Both the position numbers and the translations under genes were made by a program. The notes under the pieces were generated by a model. The model searched no databases and was not told the origin of the DNA. It saw only the letters and a list, made by a program, of their open reading frames with translations. From Paracoccus limosus (GTDB lineage Bacteria; Pseudomonadota; Alphaproteobacteria; Rhodobacterales; Rhodobacteraceae): 64,000 nucleotides of DNA. The stretch covers positions 82,955 through 146,954 of the forward strand of contig NZ_WMIF01000007.1 in NCBI RefSeq assembly GCF_009711185.1, in the 5' to 3' direction. Shown here one piece after another: positions 1 to 8,457 of this stretch (positions are counted from its first letter, which is position 1; each line of letters opens with the position of its first letter).

Positions 1-530
1 TGCGGCTGCTGTTGCGCCAGACCAACAGCGCCCAGGCGACCGAGATGCTGGCCAGCCGCGCCGTCGGGCTGGCACTGGCGGCGGGCGGGTTCGGCGCGCG
101 GACGATTGCGCGGCAGCGGGTGATGGCGGGCGGCTATTCCTGCGTCACCACCCTGCGCGGCGCCAAGGCCGGCCCGCTGACGCTGGACGACTATCTGCGC
201 CGCGACCATCTGCTGATTTCATCGGACGGCTATCTGGGCATCGTGGACGACGCCCTGCTGGCGCTGGGGCTGCGCCGCAATGTTCGGGTGGCGACGACGC
301 ATTTTGCCGCCCTGCCCTTCCTGCTGGTCGATGATGACACGGTGGCCACCCTGCCCAGCCATGCCGCGCGGGCGGTGGCGGAACTGGCCGGGCTGCAGCT
401 GCATGACTGCCCGCTGGCGCTGCCCGGCTATGTGATCGAACTGGGCTGGCGCCCCGACATGCTGCGCGATCCCGCCGTGCAAGCGGTGCATCAGGCGGTG
501 CTGGCGGTCTTTGCCGGGATGGCCGCCTGA
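1..530 (+). CDS. LysR-family transcriptional regulator, C-terminal part (5' end outside window)
   Basis: The reading frame is open from the left edge, so this is the 3' part of a gene; a TTG at base 12 is only an internal codon. The roughly 175 visible residues look like the effector-binding domain of LysR-type regulators of the NahR/NodD-like branch, including a DDALLALGLRRNVRVATTHFAALPF stretch of alternating strands and helices. The DNA-binding helix-turn-helix lies upstream of the window. It converges on the amidohydrolase gene with a gap of 19 bases, so it probably does not share a transcript with it. The target genes cannot be told from what is visible. Confidence 0.75.
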   Translation, partial: RLLLRQTNSAQATEMLASRAVGLALAAGGFGARTIARQRVMAGGYSCVTTLRGAKAGPLTLDDYLRRDHLLISSDGYLGIVDDALLALGLRRNVRVATTHFAALPFLLVDDDTVATLPSHAARAVAELAGLQLHDCPLALPGYVIELGWRPDMLRDPAVQAVHQAVLAVFAGMAA

Positions 531-549
531 CACCGCCGGCCCGGTCAGA

Positions 550-2217
550 TCAGGCCAGAACCCCCGGATCATGGATGATGCGTCCGCCGCAAATCGTCAG
601 CACCACGCCCAGATCGGGGATTGCCGCCGGTTCTGTCGCCTCGATATCGCCACCCAGCACCACCAGATCGGCGGCAAGGCCTTCGCGCAGCGTGCCGGTG
701 ACATCCTCGCGATGCGCCGCCCATGCACCCTGCGCCGTATAGGCGCGCAGCACTTCGCCCAATGACAGCCGCTCATCGCGCCCGCCGGCATAGGGCGGAC
801 GCGTCAGCGCCGCCGCGATCCCGCGCAGGACCGAGACATCGGCCACCGGCCAGTCGCTGGAAAAGGCCACCGGCGCGCCGGCCTCGGCCAGACTGCGGCA
901 CAGATAGGCGTCACCCCAGCGCGCGGCGCCGATCCGTGACAGCGTCGGCTCTTGCGGGAAATCCATCGCCCCCGGCACATGCGGCGGCTGCAGGCTGGCG
1001 GTGATGCCAAGCGGCCCCAGCCGGGGCACATCCGTGGGGTCAATCAGCTCGATATGTTCGATGCGGTGGCGGCTGTCGCGCGGGCCATTGGCGGCGCGCG
1101 CCGCCTGATAGCCGTCGATCACCACCCGCACCGCGCCATCGCCGATGGCATGGACCGCGATCTGCAAGCCGCGCCGGTCGATTTCGGCGGCGATCTCGGC
1201 GAAACGCGCCGGCGCAAACAGGGCCTCGCCCCGGTGGCCGGGCTGGTCGGGGTAGTCGCGCAGCAGACAGGCGGTGCGGCTGTCGATGACCCCGTCCATG
1301 AACATCTTGACCAGCCCCGAGCTGAGCCAGTCCCCCTGAAAATCCGCCGCCATGGCCGAGGCGCGCTCCAGCGCCGTCAGATCCATATGCGGTTTGAAAT
1401 GGAACGGCACCTTGACCCGCAGCGGCAGATCGCCCTCGGCCTGCATCTCGGCCAGCAGCTCCAGCGTATAGCGGTTGCCGTCCATATTCACGAGGCTGGT
1501 CACGCCATGTTCGGCGCAATGCTGCATGCCCTTGCGCAACAGCGCCTTGTCGGCGGCGCGCTCGGCGGCCGAAGGCGCGGGCGCGGGCTCTTCGCCGGTG
1601 GCGATGCCCAGATTGATCCGCCCCTCGCCGGCAAAGGCGATCAGCGGGCCAAAGGCCTCGAATTCGCGCAGCTCGCCGGTGGCCAGACCGTCCGTTCCCA
1701 TCACCACCTCATGGCCATGCGGCATGACTGCGCCATGCAGCAGGCCGGCGGCGCGCAGCGCGGCGGTATTGGCCCAGACCGTGTGCAGATCGGGCGACAT
1801 CATCGCAATCGGGCGGTCCGCGATCATCGCATCCAGATCGTGCCGCGTCGCGGGCCGGTCAAGAATGCCGTAATGCGCCTCTTGCGCCATCAACAGCGGC
1901 ATGTCGGGATTGGCCCCGGCAAAGGCGCGAAAGGCCGCGCCCACCGCCTCGGCCCCGTGCAGATGGCCGATATGCAGATGCGTCAGATCGGCTCCGCCCA
2001 GACCCACATGCACGTGCCCCTCGAAAAAGCCGGGCAGCAGCGTCCGCCCGCCGGCGTCGATGATCCGCGTCGCGGGCCCGGCCAGCGCCGCAACCTCGGC
2101 CGCAGCGCCGACCGCAAGGATGCGCGCGCCCGCCAGCGCCACCGCCTCGGCGCGCGGGTTTTCCGGGTCCATGGTCAGGACGCGCGCATTGGTCAGGATC
2201 AGATCGGCGGTGGCCAT
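550..2217 (-). CDS. YtcJ-like metal-dependent amidohydrolase (Amidohydro_3)
   Basis: The 555-residue product has the layout of YtcJ-type amidohydrolases. An N-terminal strand region (DLILTNARVLTMDP) is followed by the metal-binding HxH in GHVHVG, then SGLVKMFMDGVIDSRT with the likely bridging lysine. Next come AVHAIGDGAV and RIEHIEL with metal-ligand histidines, and finally FSSDWPV with the catalytic aspartate. The residue before GHVH is Glu where relatives usually have Asp (GFIDAH). The family hydrolyses C-N bonds in cyclic or N-acyl compounds, but the substrate here is unknown. The start at 2217 has GGAG ten bases upstream; an ATG at 2226 is too close to that site. A cupin gene lies 51 bases upstream and is probably co-transcribed. 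Confidence 0.82.
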   Translation of the reverse strand: MATADLILTNARVLTMDPENPRAEAVALAGARILAVGAAAEVAALAGPATRIIDAGGRTLLPGFFEGHVHVGLGGADLTHLHIGHLHGAEAVGAAFRAFAGANPDMPLLMAQEAHYGILDRPATRHDLDAMIADRPIAMMSPDLHTVWANTAALRAAGLLHGAVMPHGHEVVMGTDGLATGELREFEAFGPLIAFAGEGRINLGIATGEEPAPAPSAAERAADKALLRKGMQHCAEHGVTSLVNMDGNRYTLELLAEMQAEGDLPLRVKVPFHFKPHMDLTALERASAMAADFQGDWLSSGLVKMFMDGVIDSRTACLLRDYPDQPGHRGEALFAPARFAEIAAEIDRRGLQIAVHAIGDGAVRVVIDGYQAARAANGPRDSRHRIEHIELIDPTDVPRLGPLGITASLQPPHVPGAMDFPQEPTLSRIGAARWGDAYLCRSLAEAGAPVAFSSDWPVADVSVLRGIAAALTRPPYAGGRDERLSLGEVLRAYTAQGAWAAHREDVTGTLREGLAADLVVLGGDIEATEPAAIPDLGVVLTICGGRIIHDPGVLA

Positions 2218-2268
2218 CCGGGGCATGCTCCGAAAAGGCCGCCCCCGGCAGGGGGGCGGCGGCAGGGC

Positions 2269-2643
2269 TTACTTCAGCTTGATCGCGAAATGCTTGCGCA
2301 CCGGCTCTTCGATGGTCCAGGTGCCCTTGAAGGTCGGCTCGACCACGAAGGCATCGCCGGGGGTCAGCGTGACCGGGGCGCCGCCCTCGGGGGTGATGGT
2401 GATGCGCCCCTCGATCAGATGCACGAATTCGTAGAACTGATAGGTCGCGTGCCAGGTGCCGGTCGTCGCCTCCCATGTCCCCGAGATCATGCTGCCATCG
2501 GCCGAGCTGTGCTGGATCCAATAGCGCATGGTCGGGTCGCCCTCGACCTTGACCCAGCCGTCAAGGTCGGTGGTGATCGGCTCGGGGCCGGGTTCGGGAA
2601 AACGGAAAACCGTGTCGCTCATGTCTGTCCTCGCAAGGGGCAT
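2269..2643 (-). CDS. Small single-domain cupin (DUF861-like)
   Basis: A 124-residue protein with one cupin barrel in its second half. The motif run EFVHLIEGRITITPEGG...LTPGDAFVVEPTFKGTWTI matches the two conserved cupin motifs of the DUF861/EutQ-like group, which includes ureidoglycine aminohydrolase relatives. AAGGAG stands nine bases before the ATG at 2643. A second ATG at 2622 also has a GAGG and is an alternative start. It lies just upstream of the amidohydrolase on the same strand, so a joint catabolic role is plausible, but the substrate is unknown. Confidence 0.75.
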   Translation of the reverse strand: MPLARTDMSDTVFRFPEPGPEPITTDLDGWVKVEGDPTMRYWIQHSSADGSMISGTWEATTGTWHATYQFYEFVHLIEGRITITPEGGAPVTLTPGDAFVVEPTFKGTWTIEEPVRKHFAIKLK

Positions 2644-2788
2644 TGGGTCGCTCTCCTTGGTAGGCGGGCCTCGCGCGGGGCGCAAGCCAGACCATCGGCG
2701 GGGCGCGCCGCAAGGGGGCTTGGCGAGCGCGCGCCAAAGCGTCAAAGACGGAACGCGCGCAGGGCGCAGGCAGGGACAGGGAACGGAT

Positions 2789-3367
2789 ATGCAGATCCGC
2801 AAGGCAAGGGCATCGGATGCCCCGCATCTGGTGCGCTTCATCAATATGGCGGCGGACGATCTGCCGCTGCATTTCTGGCGCAAGACCGCCGGCCCCGAGG
2901 GCGACCCCTGGGCGCTGGGGGCCGAACGCGCCGCGCGCGAGACCGGCAATTTCTCGTATCAGAACGCATGGCTGGCCGAGATCGACGGCGCGGTCGGCGC
3001 CTGCCTGCTGGGCTATCCCGCCGACGAGCCCGGCCCGATCGACCCCGACACGCCGCCGATCTTCGTGCCGCTTTTGGAACTTGAAGCGCTGGCGCCGGGC
3101 GCGTGGTATCTGAACGTGCTGGCGACCTATGACGATTTCCGCGGCAAGGGTCTTGGCAGCGCGCTGCTGGCCCATGCCGAAACCGTCGCCCGCGCCGCAG
3201 GTCATGCCAGCATCAGCCTGATCGCCGCCGACACGCATCGCGACGCCCTGCGCCTCTATGCGGCCAAGGGCTATGGCGAAATCGCCCGCCGCCCGGTGGT
3301 CAAGGACGACTGGCAGGTCGATGCCAACGAATGGATCCTGTTCACCAAGCCCGTAGCGGGCGCATGA
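2789..3367 (+). CDS. GNAT-family N-acetyltransferase
   Basis: The 192-residue product has a GNAT fold. It starts MQIRKARASDAPHLVRF (strand 1/helix 1). The acetyl-CoA loop motif A follows near residues 112-132 (LNVLATYDDFRGKGLGSALLAHAE, with the R/Q-x-x-G-x-G/A pattern as RGKGLG), and then motif B (DALRLYAAKGYGEIARRPV). It transfers an acetyl group from acetyl-CoA to an amine on an unknown acceptor. A longer frame runs upstream, but alignment with GNAT proteins supports the ATG at 2789. It is transcribed divergently from the cupin gene and converges on the sugar ABC operon. Confidence 0.82.
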   Translation: MQIRKARASDAPHLVRFINMAADDLPLHFWRKTAGPEGDPWALGAERAARETGNFSYQNAWLAEIDGAVGACLLGYPADEPGPIDPDTPPIFVPLLELEALAPGAWYLNVLATYDDFRGKGLGSALLAHAETVARAAGHASISLIAADTHRDALRLYAAKGYGEIARRPVVKDDWQVDANEWILFTKPVAGA

Positions 3368-3374
3368 TCCGACA

Positions 3375-3401
3375 GCGCAACCCGGGAACACCGGGTTGCG
3401 C
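3375..3401. terminator. Bidirectional hairpin between convergent genes
   Basis: A perfect 11-bp stem (GCGCAACCCGG / CCGGGTTGCGC) with a 5-nt loop sits between the GNAT stop codon and the end of the permease gene on the other strand. No T-run follows on either strand, so termination is likely but not certain. Confidence 0.6.
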
Positions 3402-3410
3402 CCTGCCCCC

Positions 3411-4382
3411 TCAGCGCGCGGCGGGGGTGCGGCCGTAAAGCAGCAGCATGACGATGATCACCAGCCCGTGGATGATCTGGCGCCCGGCCTCGGGCAATTG
3501 CATCACCGACAGGATGGATTGCAGCAGCGTCACCAGAATGACCCCGGCGATGGTGCCGACATAGCTGCCGCGCCCGCCAAGGATCGAGGTGCCGCCCAGC
3601 ACCACCGCCGCAATCGCTGGCAGCAGATAGGTGTCGCCCATCGATTGCGACGCCTTCGAGGCATAGCCGGCCAGCAGCGTCCCCGCGAATGCCGACAGCC
3701 CGCCTGAGACGACAAAGGCCAGCATGACGATCCGCCGCGTGCCGACCCCCGACATATAGGCCGCCCGCTCGCTGTTGCCGATGCCGAACACCGCGCGCCC
3801 AAAGACCGAGCGGCGCAGCCCCAGAATGGCCAGCGTCCCGATCACCGCCCAGATCAGCGCCGCGTTCGGCAGGCCGGGGATGGTCTCGCCCGTGGCCAGA
3901 AACCGCATCGCCGGGGTGGCGGCGTCCTGCGGCGCATAGCCGCCGGTATAGACCACCATCAGCCCTTGGGTGACGGCATTGCTGGCCAGCGTCACGATCA
4001 TCGAGGGGATGCGCAGATAGGCGACCCCCAGCCCGTTCACCAGCCCGATCGCCATGCCGCACAGGATGCCGAACGGCACGGCCAGCGCGCTGCCCACCGG
4101 GCCAAGCGCCGCCGCAGCACAGCCCATCATCGCCCCCATGGTCATCGCCCATGGCACCGACAGGTCGATATGGCCCAGCAGGATGATGATCATCGTGCCG
4201 GTGGCGATGATGCCCAGAAATGAGGCCACCTTCAGCTGTTGCAACAGATATTTCGCGGTCAGGAACCCGGGGCTGTAGATGCTGCCGATCAGCAGCAGCA
4301 CCAGAATGCAGGCGAACGCGATCAGCACGGCCGGATCGGCCCGGCGCAGAAAGGCCGGCATCGGGATTGCGGGATTTGCCAT
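3411..4382 (-). CDS. Sugar ABC transporter permease (RbsC/BPD_transp_2 family)
   Basis: A 323-residue, very hydrophobic protein with about eight to ten membrane segments. It carries GTMIIILLGHIDLSVPWAM, the typical early motif of ribose-type permeases, and AAVVLGGTSILGGRGS, the cytoplasmic coupling loop that contacts the ATPase. The ATG at 4382 has GAGGAAG just upstream and lies 13 bases after the stop of the previous permease gene. It is the last gene of a four-gene operon (binding protein, ATPase, two permeases). The two different permeases probably form a heterodimer. Confidence 0.88.
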   Translation of the reverse strand: MANPAIPMPAFLRRADPAVLIAFACILVLLLIGSIYSPGFLTAKYLLQQLKVASFLGIIATGTMIIILLGHIDLSVPWAMTMGAMMGCAAAALGPVGSALAVPFGILCGMAIGLVNGLGVAYLRIPSMIVTLASNAVTQGLMVVYTGGYAPQDAATPAMRFLATGETIPGLPNAALIWAVIGTLAILGLRRSVFGRAVFGIGNSERAAYMSGVGTRRIVMLAFVVSGGLSAFAGTLLAGYASKASQSMGDTYLLPAIAAVVLGGTSILGGRGSYVGTIAGVILVTLLQSILSVMQLPEAGRQIIHGLVIIVMLLLYGRTPAAR

Positions 4383-4395
4383 GGCTTCCTCTTTC

Positions 4396-5376
4396 TTACC
4401 GGAACCAGTCGAGGCGGTTGCGCACGCGCAGCAGGCCAAAGGCGCCAAGGCTGACGGCGACCATCAGGATCAGCCCCTGAAACAGCGGCTGCCACAGCGC
4501 GTCGAAATCAAAGACGAACAGCATGTCGCCGATGGTGCGAAAGGCCAGCGCGCCAAAGACCGCGCCAATGGCGCTGCCCCGGCCGCCATACAGGGACACC
4601 CCCCCCAGCACCACGGCGGCGATGGAAAACAGCGTATAGGCGCTGCCGCTGACCTGCGCCGCCTCGCCGGTATAGGTGAAAAACGTCAGGAACAGCCCGC
4701 CCGCGCCGGCGCAAAGCCCGGCCAGCGCATAGGCCAAGAACCGGCCCCGGCGGATCGGCAGGCCCGACATATAGGCCGCCTGTTCGGCCGAACCCGAGGC
4801 AAAGGCCGCCCGCCCCGCCAGCGACCGGCTGAAGGGCACCCAGACCAGCGCCACCACGGCCGCAAGCGCGGCGATGCTGGCCGGAAAGACGCCGCCGATC
4901 TTGCCGGTCATGGCATCGGCCAGCACCTCATGCACCGACCCGCCCGGAAACGGCCGGATCAGCAGCGCAAGACCGAAATAGATCGCGCCGGTGGCGATGG
5001 TGGTGACGATGGGTTGCAACCGGCCATAGATGACAATGGTCCCGTTCAGCGCCCCGCACAGCGTCCCCGCCGCCAGAACCGCGATCACGCCCAGCCCCGC
5101 CTGCAACGGCGTGCCCACGACCAGCGCCGAGGCCAGACAATTGGTCAGCACCATGATCATGCCCACCGACAGGTCGATGCCGGCGGTGATGACCACCAGC
5201 GTCTGCGCCATGGCGACAAAGGCCAGCAGCACGCCCTTGTTCGCGGCGGTCTGCACCACGTTCGAGGTCAGCCCGGCCGGGTGGTTCGCGACATAGATGG
5301 TGAACATCAGCGCGAATATCGCCATGGCCACCAGCGTGCCGCGCTGTTCGGCCAGCAGATATCTCCATTCCCTCAT
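4396..5376 (-). CDS. Sugar ABC transporter permease (RbsC/BPD_transp_2 family)
   Basis: A 326-residue inner-membrane permease of the ribose/galactose type. It has AQTLVVITAGIDLSVGMIM in the first half and AAVVLGGVSLYGGRGSAIG as the ATPase-contact loop near residue 270. The ATG at 5376 is preceded by GGGGAGG nine bases upstream. A TTG at 5382 in the same frame is too close to that site. The end of the ATPase gene lies two bases upstream. Substrate is not evident from sequence. Confidence 0.88.
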   Translation of the reverse strand: MREWRYLLAEQRGTLVAMAIFALMFTIYVANHPAGLTSNVVQTAANKGVLLAFVAMAQTLVVITAGIDLSVGMIMVLTNCLASALVVGTPLQAGLGVIAVLAAGTLCGALNGTIVIYGRLQPIVTTIATGAIYFGLALLIRPFPGGSVHEVLADAMTGKIGGVFPASIAALAAVVALVWVPFSRSLAGRAAFASGSAEQAAYMSGLPIRRGRFLAYALAGLCAGAGGLFLTFFTYTGEAAQVSGSAYTLFSIAAVVLGGVSLYGGRGSAIGAVFGALAFRTIGDMLFVFDFDALWQPLFQGLILMVAVSLGAFGLLRVRNRLDWFR

Positions 5377-5378
5377 GG

Positions 5379-6938
5379 TCAATGCCCTCCCCGGGCGTCG
5401 CCCTCGGCGGCGGGCACGATGTTCAGCGCCGCCGCGATCAGGTTGTGTTCGGTGATCTCCTCGCCCACCAGTTCGCGCCGGATCCGGCCGTCATAGACCA
5501 CCTCGACCCGGTCGCAGCAGCCGATCAGCTCGGCATAATCGGTCGAATAGAACAGGATCGCCGCGCCCTCATCGGCCAGCCGGCGCAACAGGCGATAGAT
5601 CTCCTGCTTGGTGCCGATGTCGATGCCGCGCGTGGGATCGTTCAGCAAGATGATGCGCGGCCCGCGCAGCAGCCATTTCGCGATCACCACCTTTTGCTGG
5701 TTGCCACCCGAGAGCGCCCCCACGGCCACATCGGGCGAGCTGGTCTTGATCGCCAAAAGCTCGATCATCCGCTGCACCGCCGCGCTTTCCTCGGGGGCAT
5801 CGACGACACCGCCATGCGACAAAAGATCCAGCGCGGCAAAGGACAGGTTATCACGCACCGACATCGGCAGCATCAGCCCCTCGGTCTTGCGGTCCTCGGG
5901 GATCAGGGCGATGCCGGGAAAGGTCTCGCGGGCGCGCGCCGGGCCCGACAGGGCGACGGGCTTGCCATCGACCAGAATCTGGCCCTCGACCCCGCGCAGG
6001 ACGCCGAACAGCGACAGCAGCAATTCGTTCTGGCCCTGCCCGTCCAGCCCGCCCAGACCGACGATCTCGCCGGCATGCAGGTCAAAGCTGATGTCATGCA
6101 GCCGGTCGGCCCAGGACAGGCCGCGCAGCTCCAGCCGCGGCGCGGCCGCAGGGGTTGGCGCCGGCGCGACTTCGGGGCGATGCTTGGCCGGATAGACGCT
6201 GCTGACCTCGCGGCCGATCATCATCTGCACGACCTCGGCATCGGATTTGCTGCCGGCAGGATAGCTCGCGATCTTGCGCCCGCCCCGGAACACCGTGCAA
6301 TCGTCGGCCAGTTCCTTGATCTCGTTCATGCGGTGCGAGATATACAGCAGCCCCAGCCCTTCGTCCCGCAGGCCCTTGAGCATGCGAAACACCTTGTCCA
6401 CATCGGACGCGGTCAACGCCGAGGTCGCCTCGTCAAGAATCAGGATGCGCGGCTTGCGCGCCAGCGCCTTGGCGATCTCGACCATCTGCCGGCGCGACAG
6501 CGGCAGGTCGCGCACCAGCGCGCGCGGATGGATGTCGGATGCCCCGGCCCGCGCCAGCGCCTCCTCGGCCAGCAGGCGCTGCGCCTTGCGGTCGATCATG
6601 CCAAAGCGCGTCGGCGGGTTCGACACCACGATATTGTCGGCCACGCTCAGCTCGGGGATCAGCGACAGCTCCTGAAAGACGCAGACCACCTCCGCCTCAT
6701 TGGCCGCCGCCGGAGAGGCAAAGCTGACCGCGCGCCCCGCCAGCGTCATCACCCCCTCGTCAGGCGCGACGACCCCGGTCATCACCTTGATCAGAGTGGA
6801 TTTCCCGGCGCCGTTCTCGCCCAGCAACGCATGGATCGAACCGGCGCGCAAAGTCAGATCCGCACGCTCCAGCGCGCGGGTGCCGCCATAACTCTTGGAC
6901 ACGCCTTCCATGCGGAACAGCGGTGCATGACTTTCCAT
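5379..6938 (-). CDS. Sugar ABC transporter ATP-binding protein with two ABC domains (RbsA/MglA-like)
   Basis: The 519-residue product is a tandem ABC ATPase. The first domain has Walker A GENGAGKST near residue 40, a degenerate signature (DLPLSRRQMVEIAKAL) and Walker B LILDEATSAL. The second has GLDGQGQNE in place of Walker A, a GALSGGNQQKVVIAKWL signature and LLNDPTRGIDIG. This pattern, with a degraded first signature and second Walker A, is typical of the RbsA/MglA/XylG group. It energises the two permeases encoded directly downstream. The binding-protein gene lies 73 bases upstream. Confidence 0.92.
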   Translation of the reverse strand: MESHAPLFRMEGVSKSYGGTRALERADLTLRAGSIHALLGENGAGKSTLIKVMTGVVAPDEGVMTLAGRAVSFASPAAANEAEVVCVFQELSLIPELSVADNIVVSNPPTRFGMIDRKAQRLLAEEALARAGASDIHPRALVRDLPLSRRQMVEIAKALARKPRILILDEATSALTASDVDKVFRMLKGLRDEGLGLLYISHRMNEIKELADDCTVFRGGRKIASYPAGSKSDAEVVQMMIGREVSSVYPAKHRPEVAPAPTPAAAPRLELRGLSWADRLHDISFDLHAGEIVGLGGLDGQGQNELLLSLFGVLRGVEGQILVDGKPVALSGPARARETFPGIALIPEDRKTEGLMLPMSVRDNLSFAALDLLSHGGVVDAPEESAAVQRMIELLAIKTSSPDVAVGALSGGNQQKVVIAKWLLRGPRIILLNDPTRGIDIGTKQEIYRLLRRLADEGAAILFYSTDYAELIGCCDRVEVVYDGRIRRELVGEEITEHNLIAAALNIVPAAEGDARGGH

Positions 6939-6963
6939 CCTGCCCCTCGATAGATCTGTGATT

Positions 6964-6978
6964 GCCGCCCATGGCGGC
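6964..6978 (-). other. Small hairpin between binding-protein and ATPase genes
   Basis: GCCGCC-CAT-GGCGGC forms a 6-bp GC stem in the 73-base spacer. In ABC operons such hairpins often lower expression of downstream genes relative to the binding protein. That role here is inference. Confidence 0.35.
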
Positions 6979-7011
6979 GGGCAGGGACGCAGCCCCGCCC
7001 GCCGGCCCCGG

Positions 7012-8145
7012 TTACTGGTTGGTCTGGCTCTGGCTCATGATTTCCTGCGCGGTGAAATTGATGCCGCAGGTCGGGAACGAGTTGCCGACGAAGAAGTTGT
7101 CCGAGGCGTCAGGGAAATAGTCCTGACCGGCCTTGAACTCCGAGGCCACGGCCAGCGGCAGCTTCACCGCCTGCGGCACGGTCTTGCCCTCCAGCGCGGC
7201 GATGGCGACCTTCATCGCCACCGCGACCTGCGCCGGGCCGCTGCCGGCCGAGGTGCATTTCAGCCCCTGATCGGCATATTGTGCGCAGAACTTGCGAAAG
7301 CCGTTCTCGGTCTCGCCGCCGAAAGGCACGAAGGGATGGCCCGCGTCGATCAGCGCCTGCACGATGCCGGTATCGCCGCCCTGCGCGGTGATGGCATCAA
7401 AGGGACCGTTGGTGGCGATGGCATCTGCGGTGACCTTCTGGGCCACGGCATCGTCCCATTTGCCCATGACCTCGGTCACCTTGAATTCCTTGCCCGAGGC
7501 GGCCAGCGCCTCCTGCACGCCATCATGGCGGTCGGTATCGACCGAGGTGCCGGCGACGCCGCGCACCTCCAGAACCTTGCCGCCCTGCGGCAGATGGCTG
7601 GCCAGCCATTCGCCCCAGATCGCGCCCAGTCCCTTTTGGTCGACGTTGACGTTGATCGCGTCCTCGGTGTCCAGCGTATTGTCAAAAGCGACCAGCACCA
7701 CGCCGGCCTGTTTGGCGCGACGGATCACCGGGGCAAAGGCGGTCGGGTTCTGCGCGTCGACAACGATGGCGTCATAGCCCGAGTCGATGAAATTGTTGAT
7801 GGCCGAGATCTGCGCCGGCACGTCCTCGCCGGTCGAGACGACCTTGAATTCCTTGAGCTTGGCGGCGACCTCGGGCTGGGCGGCATAGGCCTTGGCGGTC
7901 TGCACCATCTGAATGCGCCAGGTATTGGCGATATAGCCATTGGCCAAAGCGATGCGATAGGGGCCCTTCTTGGCGTCAAAGCTCAGGAACTTGGTGTCGT
8001 TTTTCCACGGCGCAAAGCATTCCGCCTCATCGGCCGGACCCGACACCACCTTCGGCTCGGCCATGACGGCCGTTCCCGCCAGCAATGCCAGCGCGCTGGC
8101 GACACCGGCCAGGGCCACGCGTGACGTGGCGACAAACTTGAACAT
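7012..8145 (-). CDS. Periplasmic sugar-binding protein of the ABC importer (Peripla_BP_4)
   Basis: The 377-residue product has a Sec signal peptide (residues 1-28, ending ALLAGTAVMA-EP). A type-I periplasmic binding fold follows: the strand-turn PYRIALANGYIANTWRIQM, SAINNFIDSGYDAIVVDAQNP and GVVLVAFDNTLDTED match the RbsB-like family. Two cysteine-containing segments (ADEAECFAPW and the C-terminal FPTCGINF) may form a disulfide. The ATG at 8145 has GGGAGGG eight bases upstream; a longer frame to 8232 has no better start. It is the first gene of the sugar importer operon. The ligand cannot be inferred. Confidence 0.87.
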   Translation of the reverse strand: MFKFVATSRVALAGVASALALLAGTAVMAEPKVVSGPADEAECFAPWKNDTKFLSFDAKKGPYRIALANGYIANTWRIQMVQTAKAYAAQPEVAAKLKEFKVVSTGEDVPAQISAINNFIDSGYDAIVVDAQNPTAFAPVIRRAKQAGVVLVAFDNTLDTEDAINVNVDQKGLGAIWGEWLASHLPQGGKVLEVRGVAGTSVDTDRHDGVQEALAASGKEFKVTEVMGKWDDAVAQKVTADAIATNGPFDAITAQGGDTGIVQALIDAGHPFVPFGGETENGFRKFCAQYADQGLKCTSAGSGPAQVAVAMKVAIAALEGKTVPQAVKLPLAVASEFKAGQDYFPDASDNFFVGNSFPTCGINFTAQEIMSQSQTNQ

Positions 8146-8457
8146 CGGATTCCCTCCCGTTACATCGCGCCCGGTCCCCGGCATGGCGATTGCCGCAACG
8201 GGCGGCGCCAAGCGATGGCGCAGCCGCTGCATTTCTGCCCGTCCCGTTCGTGAAACTGTCTCCCTGCGGCAGTTCTAGAACCGCGCCGGGACGCTTGTAT
8301 AGCGCGATTGCATGGGATTGCGGGGATCCGCAAACGACTTTCATATCCCCGCAAAGGCAGCCGCGCGGACCCCGCCATCCGGGTCTAAGCCGCTGTTTCC
8401 CTTGATATCGGCGCATGGCCGCCCCGCGACCATGTCTGCGCCACGCGGGCCGCCGCC
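8146..8457. promoter_or_regulatory. Intergenic region with inverted repeat upstream of sugar importer operon
   Basis: These 312 bases separate the repA stop from the importer start and hold no supported gene. They contain an inverted repeat TGCGGGGAT (8319-8327) / ATCCCCGCA (8345-8353), about 170-200 bases upstream of the binding-protein start. It could be an operator for the importer or a terminator element after repA. No clear -35/-10 pair was seen. Confidence 0.4.

Noticed and set aside
952..3084. Open frame of 710 codons on the plus strand over the amidohydrolase and cupin genes
   Set aside because: Antisense shadow of high-GC coding DNA; Arg/Gly/His-rich, no recognisable domain, while the opposite strand encodes clear families.
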